Below are positions 1-10,209 of a DNA stretch of 64,000 nt, one piece after another. The translations under genes were made by a program, and so were the position numbers. How positions within the stretch are numbered: the stretch's first letter is position 1; the number at the start of each line of letters is the position of its first letter. The DNA lies in contig CM055870.1 in assembly GCA_029582165.1 (NCBI GenBank), positions 44,596,513 to 44,660,512 of the forward strand, in the 5' to 3' direction. A model generated the notes under the pieces. It saw only the letters and a program-made list of their open reading frames with translations, searched no databases and was not told the DNA's origin. The DNA comes from Portulaca oleracea. Its lineage: Eukaryota; Streptophyta; Magnoliopsida; Caryophyllales; Portulacaceae.

Positions 1-997
1 TTTAATGCTATATAATTTCTACCCGACTGTTTTGACTGGCATTCATTCTGATCCATCATCATCTTCATCATCATATTCATCCATCCTTTAGTCCTTATTT
101 CCATCCACATTCATCCATTGTGAAGAGGGAGATTGCATTGGAGTTTGAAGATTATCTTGCAAGAACCCATTGAAGTGGAGGAGCAAAAGTCCCCACCGAT
201 CACCAATCAAGCAAGGATTGATTCAACACTCGGTTTATTCCTCCTTCTTTAGATTTCCATGCATTTTAGTATAGAATTTCATATGTTTAGTGAATCGAAC
301 ATGAGTAGTGAGTAGTTTTCATAAGTTTAGGGGATAAACCCTTATTAGTTTCTCTTATGAATTGAGTTTTGTTGGATTGAACAAGTTTGTTAATCTAGTT
401 TGAATGCATTTTATTTAACCTTTGATTATGTATGTCATTGTTTTTGACTGACCATCAAGAATATGGAATTAGATTGTTGAGTGAAGTACCGAACGGAGAA
501 ATTCGATAATCGGAACCCTTAGGATTAAACTAGTTATGAAGTGAACTAGACGTAGAAGACTTTATAATTAGGGGTCATTGGATGATTAGATATTTAACCT
601 TGATTAAATCAAAATAACCACGAAAGTAGGTGATTGATTTGTCTTGGCAATTCGCTCTAGTGGCAAAATCTCATTGCGAAGTAATTTATGCGATTATCAA
701 CCCTAAATTGTACCAAATTAGTGACATACATGTTCAATCCGCTTGTTTGATTCATAGAGTGACTTAGGTTTTATCCCCCGAACGCCTTTTTCATATTGTT
801 AAATCCAAGTATATTGTGTGCATATTTGTTTGTTAGTCTTTAGTAGTGAAAAGAAATAGAGTTAGATTGTTCCAAATAAAAACCCGATCGGCTTAGCAAT
901 CAACTAGGAGGCTAGTTCAGTGCGTTGAAAGGAAAAGTCCCTGTGGGAACGACCTTGATTCATGCTACAATTTCACCCGTGCACTTGCGGCTTATCA
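1..997 (+). repeat. 5' LTR of the Athila-type element (partial)
   Basis: This aligns base for base with 9213-10209 of the right LTR, with about 18 substitutions and no net length change. It ends CTTATCA at 997, followed by a short spacer and the primer binding site. The upstream U3 part, including the palindromes seen at 9101-9174, lies outside the window. Confidence 0.92.
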
Positions 998-1003
998 AGT
1001 TTA

Positions 1004-1021
1004 AGGCGCCGTTGCCGAGGA
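1004..1021 (+). other. Primer binding site, tRNA-Asp type
   Basis: The sequence AGGCGCCGTTGCCGAGGA follows the LTR end. Plant Athila elements prime from tRNA-Asp, whose 3' end is complementary to TGGCGCCGTTGCCGGGGA. Two positions differ from that ideal. Confidence 0.8.
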
Positions 1022-1264
1022 CTTTGTCCCTAGCCAGCCATTGAATGAATACCCTAAGGTTTCCTAAGTCATTTATTTTCTGTTTTGATTTTCCTTGGTG
1101 TTTTTTTTTTTTTGTCTTGCTAGGTTTACTCTACGTGCATGTGAAAAGTTCCACTCTTTGAGTTTGATCCTGAAATCGAAAGAACCTTTCGCTCCAGGCG
1201 GAAGAAGCAAAAGTTAGAGCACGCCCGGAGAAAGCAAGAAGAAAACTCCAAGCGAAAGAACGCC

Positions 1265-2554
1265 ATGTCTGGTGGCGGTGGCGGTGGCGAGCCTAGAGTC
1301 ACGCTTGGCTCTTATGTGATGCCCAACGTCACAAATCAACCCTCCGTCATAAATCCTCCAAATGTGGACTCTAATGATTTCGAGCTGAGGAGTTCACTCA
1401 TCAATTTGGTGAAGTCCAACCCATTCCATGGCCTTCCCAATGAAGATCCCAACCGGCACCTTCGCTTCTTCAACCAAGCATGTGAGACTTTTAAGGCAAA
1501 TGGTGCAACGCCCGATGCAATCAAGCTGCGAATGTTTCCCTTCTCACTTGAAGGGAAGGCGTGGGAGTGGATGGACTCTCTTCCATCAAGCTCCGCTATC
1601 ACCACTTTTGACCAACTTGCTAGCGTATTCTTGACGAAGTACTTTCCTCCTAGCAAGTTGACGAGCCTCCGGAATCAAATTTCAACATTTGTCCAAGAGA
1701 CGGATGAGTCCCTCTATGAAGCATGGGAGAGGTTCAAGGACCTCTTATGTCAATGCCCCCACCATGGTTTCGAACCATGGGTCTCGATACAAGCTTTCTA
1801 CAACGGGGTGGATGACAACTTGAGGGCCAACATCTTGGCGGCGGCGGGAGGCAACATCATGTCCAAAACAGTGGCGGAACTTCAAACTTTGATTGAGGAA
1901 ATGACGATCAATAGCTACCAGTGGTCAAAGCCCCGTTCCAAGAGGACGGGAGGTAAGTACGATGTTGATGCTATTTCTATGTTGAATGCTAAGTTGGATG
2001 CCATGACTAAAAAGATGGATATGCTGAATGTGAATGCTCCCCTTCCCCAACCATGTGCGTCGTGTCAATCATATGAGCATGAGACCTTGAATTGTCCTAG
2101 TGGATTGGTTAGCAATGAATCGACCGAAGTGGTTAACTACGTTGGTAACCCTTCTAATAGGCAAAACTTTGACCCTTTTTCCAATACTTACAATCCCGGT
2201 CTTAGGTTCCACCCAAACTTTTCTTACCGGAACAATAACCTAATGGGTCCACCCCAAGGGCAAAGACAAACCCAAGCACCTCCACCACAAGCTTCCCAAA
2301 AGCCTGACCTAGAGGCCATGATACAAGCTTTAATGTTGTCTCAACAACAACACCAACAACGGCAACTCGAGCATCAAAAGAGACAAGATGAGGTGATTAA
2401 GGCCTTAGCTACGAAAGTTGACCTTATGAGCGCCACAATCGAATGCTTGAGAACCAAATTGCTATTCAAGCTAGTACCTCCACCCCTTCTCCGGGATCAC
2501 TTCCCGGACTGCCCATTCCCAACCCTAATGCCCAATGCAATGCCATTATTTTAA
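1265..2554 (+). CDS. Gag protein, Athila/Tat type
   Basis: The 429-residue ORF begins MSGGGGGGEPRV. It contains NPFHGLPNEDPNRHLRFF near residues 51-68, the YFPPSKLTSLRNQI block and a CPHHGFEPW...FYNGV segment. These are the conserved capsid-region blocks of the retrotransposon gag family in Athila/Tat elements. A C-x2-C-x4-H-x4-C-like remnant (CASCQSYEHETLNC, near residue 265) is the likely zinc knuckle. The C-terminal third is Q/P-rich with a short Gln run. The product would form the virus-like particle and package element RNA in the cytoplasm. The authentic frame appears to pass by a one-base shift near 2440-2455 into the protease ORF, because residues after LENQ there continue the conserved gag tail; the last ~35 residues here are therefore probably frameshift read-through. 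Confidence 0.85.
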   Translation: MSGGGGGGEPRVTLGSYVMPNVTNQPSVINPPNVDSNDFELRSSLINLVKSNPFHGLPNEDPNRHLRFFNQACETFKANGATPDAIKLRMFPFSLEGKAWEWMDSLPSSSAITTFDQLASVFLTKYFPPSKLTSLRNQISTFVQETDESLYEAWERFKDLLCQCPHHGFEPWVSIQAFYNGVDDNLRANILAAAGGNIMSKTVAELQTLIEEMTINSYQWSKPRSKRTGGKYDVDAISMLNAKLDAMTKKMDMLNVNAPLPQPCASCQSYEHETLNCPSGLVSNESTEVVNYVGNPSNRQNFDPFSNTYNPGLRFHPNFSYRNNNLMGPPQGQRQTQAPPPQASQKPDLEAMIQALMLSQQQHQQRQLEHQKRQDEVIKALATKVDLMSATIECLRTKLLFKLVPPPLLRDHFPDCPFPTLMPNAMPLF

Positions 2555-3822
2555 GGAGTGGGACACAATATGAGGGACCTAGCTTGCCAAATGATAAGCA
2601 TGGGGGGGGGGTTGAGGTTGAGAAAAAGGTTGAGAAGCCTAGTGAGAAAGTTGATGAGAGTGAGAGAGAGAAACACCTTGAGAGTGAGCCTTCAAAAGAG
2701 AACACCGAAACCCGACATTCATCTCCCTCTAGAGTTTACAAACCACCGTTACCTTTTCCTCAAAGATACGCTAAGGCTAAATTCGATGCAAAATTCGGCA
2801 AGTTCTTTAATATGTTAAAGCAATTGAATGTGAATGTGCCATTTTTGGATGCTTTATCTCAAATGCCTTTGTATGCAAAGTTTTTGAAAGAAATCCTCTC
2901 TAAAAAGAGGAAAATTGATGAAATTGAGGAAGTTGCATTGACTGAAGAGTGTAGTTCCGTGGTTCTTAACAAGCTTACTCCTAAGCTTAAGGACCCTGGA
3001 AGCTTTAATATCCCATGTGGCCTAGGTAGTTTAACCGTTGACCGAGCTTTGTGTGATGTGGGCTCTAGTGTTAGCTTAATGCCCTATTCTTTGTATGAAC
3101 GGTTGAACCTAGGAGAGTTGAGACCAACCACTATGTCATTGCAAATGGCGGATCGTTCCATCAAGTACCCTAGGGGTATTTTGGAGGACTTTCCCCTTAA
3201 GGTTGGTGATTGTTATGTGCCGATTGATTTTGTCATCCTTGATATGCCCGAGGATTCCCGTACCCAAATCATTTTGGGGAGACCTTTTCTTGCTACCGTA
3301 GGGTGTCTCATTGATGTACAATGTAGGAAAATGAAGTTTAGGATATGGGAACATGAACTAGAATTTGACTTATTCCGTGATGTCTTGCCACGGGAAGTTT
3401 TCCCTTGTTTTGGTGTTGATGTGCTATGTGAAAAGGATGAGCATGTTGATGGTTTGGTTTGTGAGACACATGATGATTGTGTGCGTGGTGTTGAAGGTGA
3501 AAACCTTGAGAAATCTCGTGACAATTTTGTTAAAAATCCTTGTGGTTTATTTATTGATAAAGGCCATGAACTTGGCGATGCAAGGGTGGGGATAAAAGAA
3601 GTTTTGCCCCCATCTAACATCATCAAGAACGTGCCTTATACTTTTGACAAGGGTGCTTTCAATGAGATTTTCAGGTTTGATGATGGAGATCCCTCCATTT
3701 CTGAAGGAGGTGATGAGTTTGACCCAAACTGTAGGGTCAATTTGAGGATGATTAGAGGTACTTTACAAGATGGAACTCTTAAAGCCTTTGGCTATGGAGT
3801 TATGGATTATTCACCGGGTTAA
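2443..3822 (+). CDS. Gag C-terminal tail plus aspartic protease (retropepsin), Athila/Tat type
   Basis: The 459-residue ORF overlaps gag by 112 bases in another frame. Residues 1-45 contain the gag-tail block ending AIILRSGTQY. An acidic linker follows, then a conserved YKPPLPFPQR block near residue 98. The retropepsin domain lies at about 185-300, with active site CDVGSS (Asp205) followed by VSLMP, and an ILGRPFLAT flap-side motif near residue 280. Related elements usually have CDLGAS, so the active site is slightly atypical. The ORF stops at 3822, where an intact element would continue into reverse transcriptase. The CAAGCGCTTCTTGGGAGGCA block that usually follows the end of pol in Athila elements lies only about 30 bases downstream, so the missing pol domains look cleanly deleted. 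Confidence 0.82.
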   Translation: MLENQIAIQASTSTPSPGSLPGLPIPNPNAQCNAIILRSGTQYEGPSLPNDKHGGGVEVEKKVEKPSEKVDESEREKHLESEPSKENTETRHSSPSRVYKPPLPFPQRYAKAKFDAKFGKFFNMLKQLNVNVPFLDALSQMPLYAKFLKEILSKKRKIDEIEEVALTEECSSVVLNKLTPKLKDPGSFNIPCGLGSLTVDRALCDVGSSVSLMPYSLYERLNLGELRPTTMSLQMADRSIKYPRGILEDFPLKVGDCYVPIDFVILDMPEDSRTQIILGRPFLATVGCLIDVQCRKMKFRIWEHELEFDLFRDVLPREVFPCFGVDVLCEKDEHVDGLVCETHDDCVRGVEGENLEKSRDNFVKNPCGLFIDKGHELGDARVGIKEVLPPSNIIKNVPYTFDKGAFNEIFRFDDGDPSISEGGDEFDPNCRVNLRMIRGTLQDGTLKAFGYGVMDYSPG

Positions 3823-5495
3823 GATGTACCTTGTCTAGCTTAGGACATTAAACAAGCGCTTCTTGGGAGGCAACCCAAGCTTTTTCGGTATTGTTTTCAT
3901 TTTTTGGATTTTCTAGAATTTTTCCTCATTTTTCTTCTTTTTATTTTGATTTTTCTTTGATTTATTTTAATTTTTCTAGAATTTTTAGGTTTTTTCTTTG
4001 ATTTATTTTGATTTTTCTAGGTTTTTTATTTTTTATTTTTTTTATTTTTTCTTTTTGAGGTATTAGTTTTAGGGAAATATATATAAAAAAAAAACTGAAA
4101 ATTTGAAAAGGAAAAAAAAGAGGAGAGGAAAAAAAATAGAGTTTGAAAAGAAAAAAGAGAGATTTAGAGTGTGAAAAAATAAAAAAGATAATAAAAGAGA
4201 AAGAAGAAAAAAAAAGAAAAAAACATGAGAGTGTGGCTGAAAAAGAAAGGAAAGATAAAAAAAAGGGGGAGGAGCAGTTGTGAGGATTCGATCCCGAGTT
4301 CAATAGGCGAAGAACAAGGCCAACACAGATCGTGCTGACCCTAGCACGACCCGTGTTGCGTTCCAGAGAGTTAAATTTTGTGGAACATGGGTCAACACGG
4401 ACCGTGTTAGCTTAGCACGATCCGTATTGGACCCCGTCCTCAGGTAACACGGATTTTCACCCGTTTTGTAGGCCTTTCTTTTCATTTTTTTATATTTTCG
4501 TCCATTTTGGTCCCCTCATACCGTGTAACCCTACTCCCTCCTTCCACCCTCACTCACTCATTCTCTTTCTTCCTCCATCTCCCTCTCAAGAGCTCTAAAC
4601 TTCATATCTATTCTTTCTCCCTCTTCACTCTTTTTGCTCTAATTCCCTCAATTCTCACCCAAATCACTCCATTTTTCTTCCTTTCTTCATATTTTTCTTT
4701 CCTCTTTCAGATCCCACCAATTTCATCCTCATTCCTTTCACTCCATTTTTCACCTCCATTACCAAAAACCTCCATTTTCACCCACATTCAATCTCCTTTC
4801 TCCTCTTCAAGTGTACAAGGTTTGGTTTTTCTAATTTCTTTGTTTTATTTAGTTTATTTTCGTTTTTAGTGTTAATTTTTGTGTATAATATTTGAATCTC
4901 ATTGTTGTTCATCATTGTTGTGTTTCAAGCTTTTTGAAGTGTGGATTTTCATGTGTATATTTTGATTTTCTGTTTTAGTTCTTTGTTAGTTTAATTTTTC
5001 TTTGTTGAATTTTCTGTTTTTATTCTTAGTTTGTTTTAATTTTCTTATTTGAGTTTAGTTTAATTTTGTGTATATTAGGGTTTTAACTTAGTTTAGTTTT
5101 AACTTTAGTTTAGATTACCTAGGTTTCGTCTCTAATTTTGGGATTTTAGGTGTCGTTTAATGTTGTTTATGTATGAATGTTGGATTAGCAAGCATGTATA
5201 ACTTGTTGTATCTTTGTATATCATCAGTAGCTAATAATTTAGCTTAGTTAGCTTCTTTTAATATTAGTTTAGCATAGTATGAGTCTTTAGTTCATTGGAT
5301 ATAGTCTCGCTTTAGTTTAATTCATAGTGTTTAAGAGTTTAAAGGTCTTAGAGAACTTTGAATTTAACTTGATTTGAGTCTTATGTACATAAGTTTACGA
5401 TTAGTTTAGGTCTTAAGTTTCATAGTTTTGCTTAGTTTTTCTTTGTTACCTTTTGTATATTACTAACTTTTTAGCTTGTAAATTTTGTATAAAAG
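3823..5495 (+). other. Noncoding internal region with pyrimidine-rich and purine-rich tracts
   Basis: No domain is recognisable. After the post-pol block comes a T-rich tract (about 3895-4075), then an A/G-rich tract (about 4082-4270), then a GC-richer island with ACACGG...CCGTGT palindromes (4320-4450), then a C/T-rich stretch (4500-4820) and T-rich leader-like DNA up to the next ORF. The ORFs visible in the C/T tract are low-complexity and unlike any protein I know. This stretch may be the untranslated leader or intron for the downstream ORF, as known for envelope-position ORFs, but I see no firm splice sites. Confidence 0.6.
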
Positions 5496-6851
5496 ATGGT
5501 CAGGACTTCGCGTGGTGAGGAGCAAGCTTCAAAGGGCCGAAGGGGGACAATGGTGACAAAGGCAAAGGCAAAGCGGGCTCATCTTCTAGGCAAACGCGAG
5601 GTAATAACCCTTTTAATTTAGAAGGTGTTCAATTTGAGTGTTACCTTGCTTTATCTAAGCGTACTATACTCCCTACTCGTTACATGAATGAGCCATTTTT
5701 ACAAACCACTGGCATGCTAGATGATGTAGAATGACTTTTGAATAGAAAAAGGGATGTTAGATTTTGCGAGGATGAGAGAGCCGACCTATTGGAACCTTAC
5801 CCTCGAGGTGCTTAACACCTTTGATGTGAATCTTAGAACACAAGAGGGTAGGATTACCTTTAGGATAGCTGAAAAGGAATATCATTTGACTCTCGCCCAA
5901 TTTGCTCAAATCTTTCGTTTGCCAGTTGTCCAAGGTGTCGCCACACGAGATGTGCCCCCTTTAGCTGAATGGAATGCCAATGAATTTTGGCAGTTCACCA
6001 CAACTAGGAATGACTACCACCTGAGTAGGTCTAAGTACACGCACATACGGAACCCCGTGTTCCGTTACACGCAACGCATCCTTGCTTGTGGGTTATTTGG
6101 TAGGGGGGATAGTATGAATGTTGCGGCTTAAGCTGAATTTTACACGATATGGGGTATGTATTACGCACGACCCGAGGTGAACCCCGCCGCTCTTTTTGCC
6201 ACACATTTAGCCCACATCACATCTCACACAAAAGGTGATATCGTTATTGGTGGGTTGCTCACGGTTTTGGCTAGGCACTTTGGTTGGGATCCGGCTCGTC
6301 ACGAGCGGGATAGGGTAGAGGGCCCAATGACCTTAGATGGTAGGGCTATTAGAGACATGAAAATGTGCAAGTTAAGAGGGGAAGAAATTTGGTGGGTGTA
6401 CCCTAACAATGAGTTGATGAGGCTTCCTCATCCGAACCTTACCATTCAAGAGCTCCCGGATATTCTTTTCCTTCCTAACGCACCCATTCCACAACCTAAC
6501 CCTATTCCTGACCAAGTTCCTTCGCCTCCTCATCACGAGGGTGGCGGGGATGATGAAGAAGGTCCCGCCGCCGCTTTTGATTTCCAAGATAGTTTTAATT
6601 CTTTGCGTGCGGACCATGCCTCCCTTAGAACCTATTGCGAAAATGAGTTTGGTTATTTTCGGACCACTTCGGACCAAATTTTACAAAACCAAACTCGTAT
6701 TTTTGAGAGGCTAGACCTTCTTGACCAAGCTAACGCCTCCCAAGCTGCCGAACAAGCACGCATGCTCGAGATGATGCAAGCGATGCGCGAATTGCAGTTG
6801 AACTACCCTCACCAATATCCTTACCCACCTCCTCCACCACCACCGCAGTGA
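5496..6851 (+). pseudogene. Athila ORF-1/envelope-position protein, broken
   Basis: Pieced across frames from an ATG at 5496, the product matches the plant Athila 'ORF-1' family, which sits downstream of pol where retroviruses have env. Recognisable blocks are the N-terminal RYMNEPFLQTTGM, then MREPTYWNLTLEVLNTF near 5770, FGRGDS near 6100, and GDIVIGGLLTVLARHFGW near 6235. A basic/charged N-terminus leads in and a proline-rich tail ends at 6851. I see no convincing signal peptide or membrane helix. Lesions: a frame change between 5580 and 5640, a TGA at 5732-5734 where Trp is expected, a frame change near 5750, and a TAA at 6129-6131 that looks like CAA to TAA. The function of the family is unknown; an envelope role is only positional inference. 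Confidence 0.75.
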
Positions 6852-8743
6852 TTGTCCTGTTTTTCCCCTTTTGTGCTCGTTTCTTCTTGTTTTATGCATT
6901 GAGGACAATGCTTTGTCCAAGCATGGGGGGATTAATTTGAAATTTGTGTATATGATTTTTCTTTAGTTTAATTTAGTTTTTCTTTTGTTTCTTTAGTTTT
7001 TCTTTAGTTTAGTTTAGTTTTTCTTTTTGATCTTTCTAATTTTTAGCTATCATTTGTAAATATTTTGCATTCACATAGAATTGCATTAGTTAGTATCATA
7101 TTAGATTTTATTTTCTTTATTTTTCTTAGTTTTTAGTTTCTTATTTTCTAGTTTTTCATTTGACTTTTGATTTTTAGTTTTTTAAAAAACAAAGACAAAA
7201 AAAAAACAGAAAAATTAGATTAAGATAGGATTAGTGAATAAAATTCTCCGGTGATGAATTAAAGCTAGATAAGTTTTCTTTTGATTTGATTTAGTCTTGC
7301 ATAGCCCTTTTGTGAATTAAAGTTTTGAAAAGAGTTGTGAAAAAATAGAAAGTTTAGAATAGTACTTTGATAGTGAAGATTGATTGCCCTTTTGAGACCT
7401 TTTGGAATGAGTTTAGCACATATACATCTACTTCAGCTAGGTTTATTTAAGAGCTTTTTACCCGTGAGACCAGCCTTAAAATGACTAATCATTTTTATTA
7501 GTCCCATTTCCATGAGTGGCTCATCCTTAGTTGCATTCTCTAGAACTTGCGATGCGTCTCTTTGAAACTGCATTTTTGCTTGTGCTTTGATAATATGATA
7601 GAGGCATTCTTGTACATATTTTAGCTACAAAGCCAAATAGCCACCCTTTTCATGTGAATTGTCCGCTTTTAACCCTCTTTTAGCCTTGTATCACTCTTTC
7701 TGTTTGATTACCTACATTTTTAGCCACGGCCGTATATATAATTTCCTATCCTTAAGCCATTGCTTGGAGTGTTAGAGTGTAAAAGTTGGGTTGATTTTGG
7801 TGTATTTGTGGTTTGGTCTTGTTGGGGATGTTGTGAAGTTGAAATATTTTGAGATTGCTCCCCATTGTAGCTTGATATGGGTTGTGTTGGAATTGCCTAT
7901 TTAGTGTATATATATTTGAGTTTGAATTGAAATTGAAAAAAAAAAGAAAAGTGAAAAAGCAAAAAGAGAATAAAATGAAAGAAATAAAAAATCAGAAAAA
8001 GTGAAAATAAAAGAAAAAAAAGTGTTTAGTAGTTTGATAGTCTATTTTTCTTTGAGTTGAGGCAATTTCCACATGATTATGGGATGCATTGATATGTATA
8101 TAAGGTGTGAGTGTTCTTATTTGAATAATTTTGTGAGGTTTATGCTCCAAGTATTGGCTCTTAGCTCCACTTTCCCAAATTTATTTCCACTCCTTACCCT
8201 TAACCTTAGCCCCATTACAACCCTTTTGAAAGTCCTCTTGATTATCATTGTGCATTGCATTTTAGCGGTAGAGAATTGAGATTATTTGCAAGCTTATGGT
8301 AGAATGTTGCTTTGTGATTGAGTATTGAGTGCACCTTCATTGAATATTATTTTTCAAACACATGAGAGGAGTGTTACCACATTCCCTAAAGTGAGGTTGC
8401 TCTCAATTACCTAGTTTCATCCGTTATTGTGTGCTTGCTTGTTTCATTTGTGATTAGGAGGGTGATTAGTTTGATCTTGATAGGTATGGTTCTTGTAATT
8501 CTTTTTATGGTTTCATTTTCTCTTGTATATAAAATTTCATTGATACTCGGGCTATGCTTGATTAAGTTGAATTAATTAAAAGTCTTATCGATGCTTTCCT
8601 GAGGAGATTTGTAAATAAATTTTTTCAATTTTACTTTGAAACTTTTTCTTTTTGACTTGAGTCATTTTGTCATGTTTATTTGTTATTTTCTTTGTTTTCT
8701 ATTTTATTAGTGAGTTTAGCCTTGCTTAGGGACAAGCAAGGTG
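6852..8743 (+). other. Second noncoding internal region, with an internal copy of the polypurine tract
   Basis: No coding domain is visible. At 6919-6934 it carries AAGCATGGGGGGATTA, nearly identical to the tract at the 3' LTR border. The rest alternates T-rich (6950-7180), A-rich (7180-7225) and A/G-rich (7930-8030) DNA. Confidence 0.6.
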
Positions 8744-8759
8744 TAAGCATGGGGGGATT
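8744..8759 (+). other. Polypurine tract of the Athila-type element
   Basis: TAAGCATGGGGGGATT lies immediately before the TGATAAATG start of the right LTR. This is the expected plus-strand primer position. Confidence 0.8.
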
Positions 8760-10209
8760 TGATAAATGTATTTTATATATATGTGATCTAGGGTTATTTA
8801 GAGTTAATTTGAGTGATTATTGATATGAATGTATTATTTTTATACTCGAATTCTCTATTTTACGCTTGGTTGGAGTTTGGTATAGTTGTGTAGGAAATTG
8901 ATGTTAAAGTGAAGAAATCAAGCTCAAAACAAAGTCAAAGGAGTCCAAGTAGATCACAAATCAAAAGAGAGATCCATCCCAAGGCCCAAATATTGGCCCA
9001 AGAAGGCATTGGATGCCGCCTGGCAGCAACACGGGTGTAAAAGGACTCAACACCAGTCGTTTCAGCCTCCAGAAAGTCCAGAATCCAACTCCAGTGAGCA
9101 ACACGGTCCGTGTCATGTCAACACGACCCGTGTTGACTTCGACACGGTCCGTGTTGACATGTATCGACCCGTGTTGATCCTGATTAATACGGAAATGGCG
9201 TTTCGGCTGCATTTTAATGCTATATAATTGCTACCCGGCTGTTTTGACTGGCATTCATTCTGATCCCTCATCTTCTTCATCATCATATTCATCCATCCTT
9301 TAGTCCTTATTTCCATCCACATTCATCCATTGTGAAGAGGGAGAGTGCATTGGAGTTTGAAGATTATCTTGCAAGAATCCATTGAAGTGGAGGAGCAAAA
9401 GTCCCAACCGATCACCAATCAAGAAAGGATTGATTCAACACTCGGTTTATTCCTCCTTCTTTAGATTTTCATGCATTTTAGTATAGAATTTCATATGTTT
9501 AGTGAATCGAACATGAGTAGTGAGTAGTTTTCATAAGTTTAGGGGATAAACCCTTATTAGTTTCTCTTATGAATTGAGTTTTGTTGGATTGAATAAGTTT
9601 GTTAATCTAGTTTGAATGCATTTTATTTAACCTTTGATTATGTATGTCATTGTTTTTGACTGGCCATCAAGAATATGGAATTAGATTGTTGAGTGAAGTA
9701 CCGAACGGAGAAATTTGATAATCGGAACCCTTAGGATTAAACTAGTTATGAAGTGAACTAGACATAGAAGACTTTATAATTAGGGGTCATTGGATGATTA
9801 GATATTTAACCTTGATTAAATCAAAATAACCACGAAAGTAGGTGATTGGTTTGTCTTGGCAATTCGCTCTAGTGGCAAAATCTCATTGCGAAGTAATTTA
9901 TGCGATTATCAACCCTAAAATGTACCAAATTAGTGACATACATGTTCAATCCGCTTGTTTGATTCATAGAGTGACTTAGGTTTTATCCCCCGAACGCCTT
10001 TTTCATATTGTTAAATCCAAGTATATTGTGTGCATATTTGTTTGTTAGTCTTTAGTAGTGAAAAGAAATAGAGTTAGATTGTTCCAAACAAAAACCCGAT
10101 CGGCTTAGCAATCAACTAGGAGGCTAGTTTAGTGCGTTGAAAGGAAAATTCCCTGTGGGAACGACCTTGATTCATGCTACAATTTCACCCGTGCACTTGC
10201 GGCTTATCA
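8760..10209 (+). repeat. 3' LTR of the Athila-type element
   Basis: The 1450-bp LTR starts TGATAAATG and ends GGCTTATCA. U3 occupies roughly the first 450 bp. A TATA-like CTATATAATT lies at 9219-9228, directly downstream of a palindrome cluster, so transcription probably starts near 9250 within the part shared with the left LTR. Confidence 0.9.
9101..9228 (+). promoter_or_regulatory. Palindrome cluster and TATA box in the Athila-type LTR
   Basis: ACACGGTCCGTGT occurs at 9101-9113 and 9142-9154. AACACGACCCGTGTT lies at 9120-9134 and TCGACCCGTGTTGA near 9164-9177. A TATA-like CTATATAATT follows at 9219-9228. Position suggests an upstream promoter array; factor binding is inference. Confidence 0.5.

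Larger units (their letters stand above)
1..10209 (+). mobile_element. Athila-type Ty3/gypsy derivative lacking RT, RNase H and integrase
   Basis: Two near-identical LTR segments (1-997, cut by the window edge, and 8760-10209) flank an internal region. The internal region starts with a tRNA-Asp-type primer site and ends with the purine tract AGCATGGGGGGATT. It encodes gag (1265-2554), protease (2443-3822) and, after 1.7 kb of noncoding DNA, an ORF of the Athila envelope-position family (5496-6851). No FxDD reverse transcriptase, RNase H or DDE integrase motif is present in any frame between 3822 and 5496 or elsewhere in the element. Autonomous Athila elements carry gag-pol followed by an env-like ORF, so this looks like an internal-deletion derivative that would need enzymes in trans. 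By hand I count about 18 mismatches over 997 aligned LTR bases (about 98% identity), so the insertion is fairly young. The left TSD lies outside the window; the first bases after the right LTR are TGGAT. Confidence 0.85.

Noticed and set aside
4507..4869. 120-codon Phe/Ser/Leu-rich ORF resembling a membrane protein
   Set aside because: It is the translation of a pyrimidine-rich tract with no initiation context or relative. Rejected as coding.
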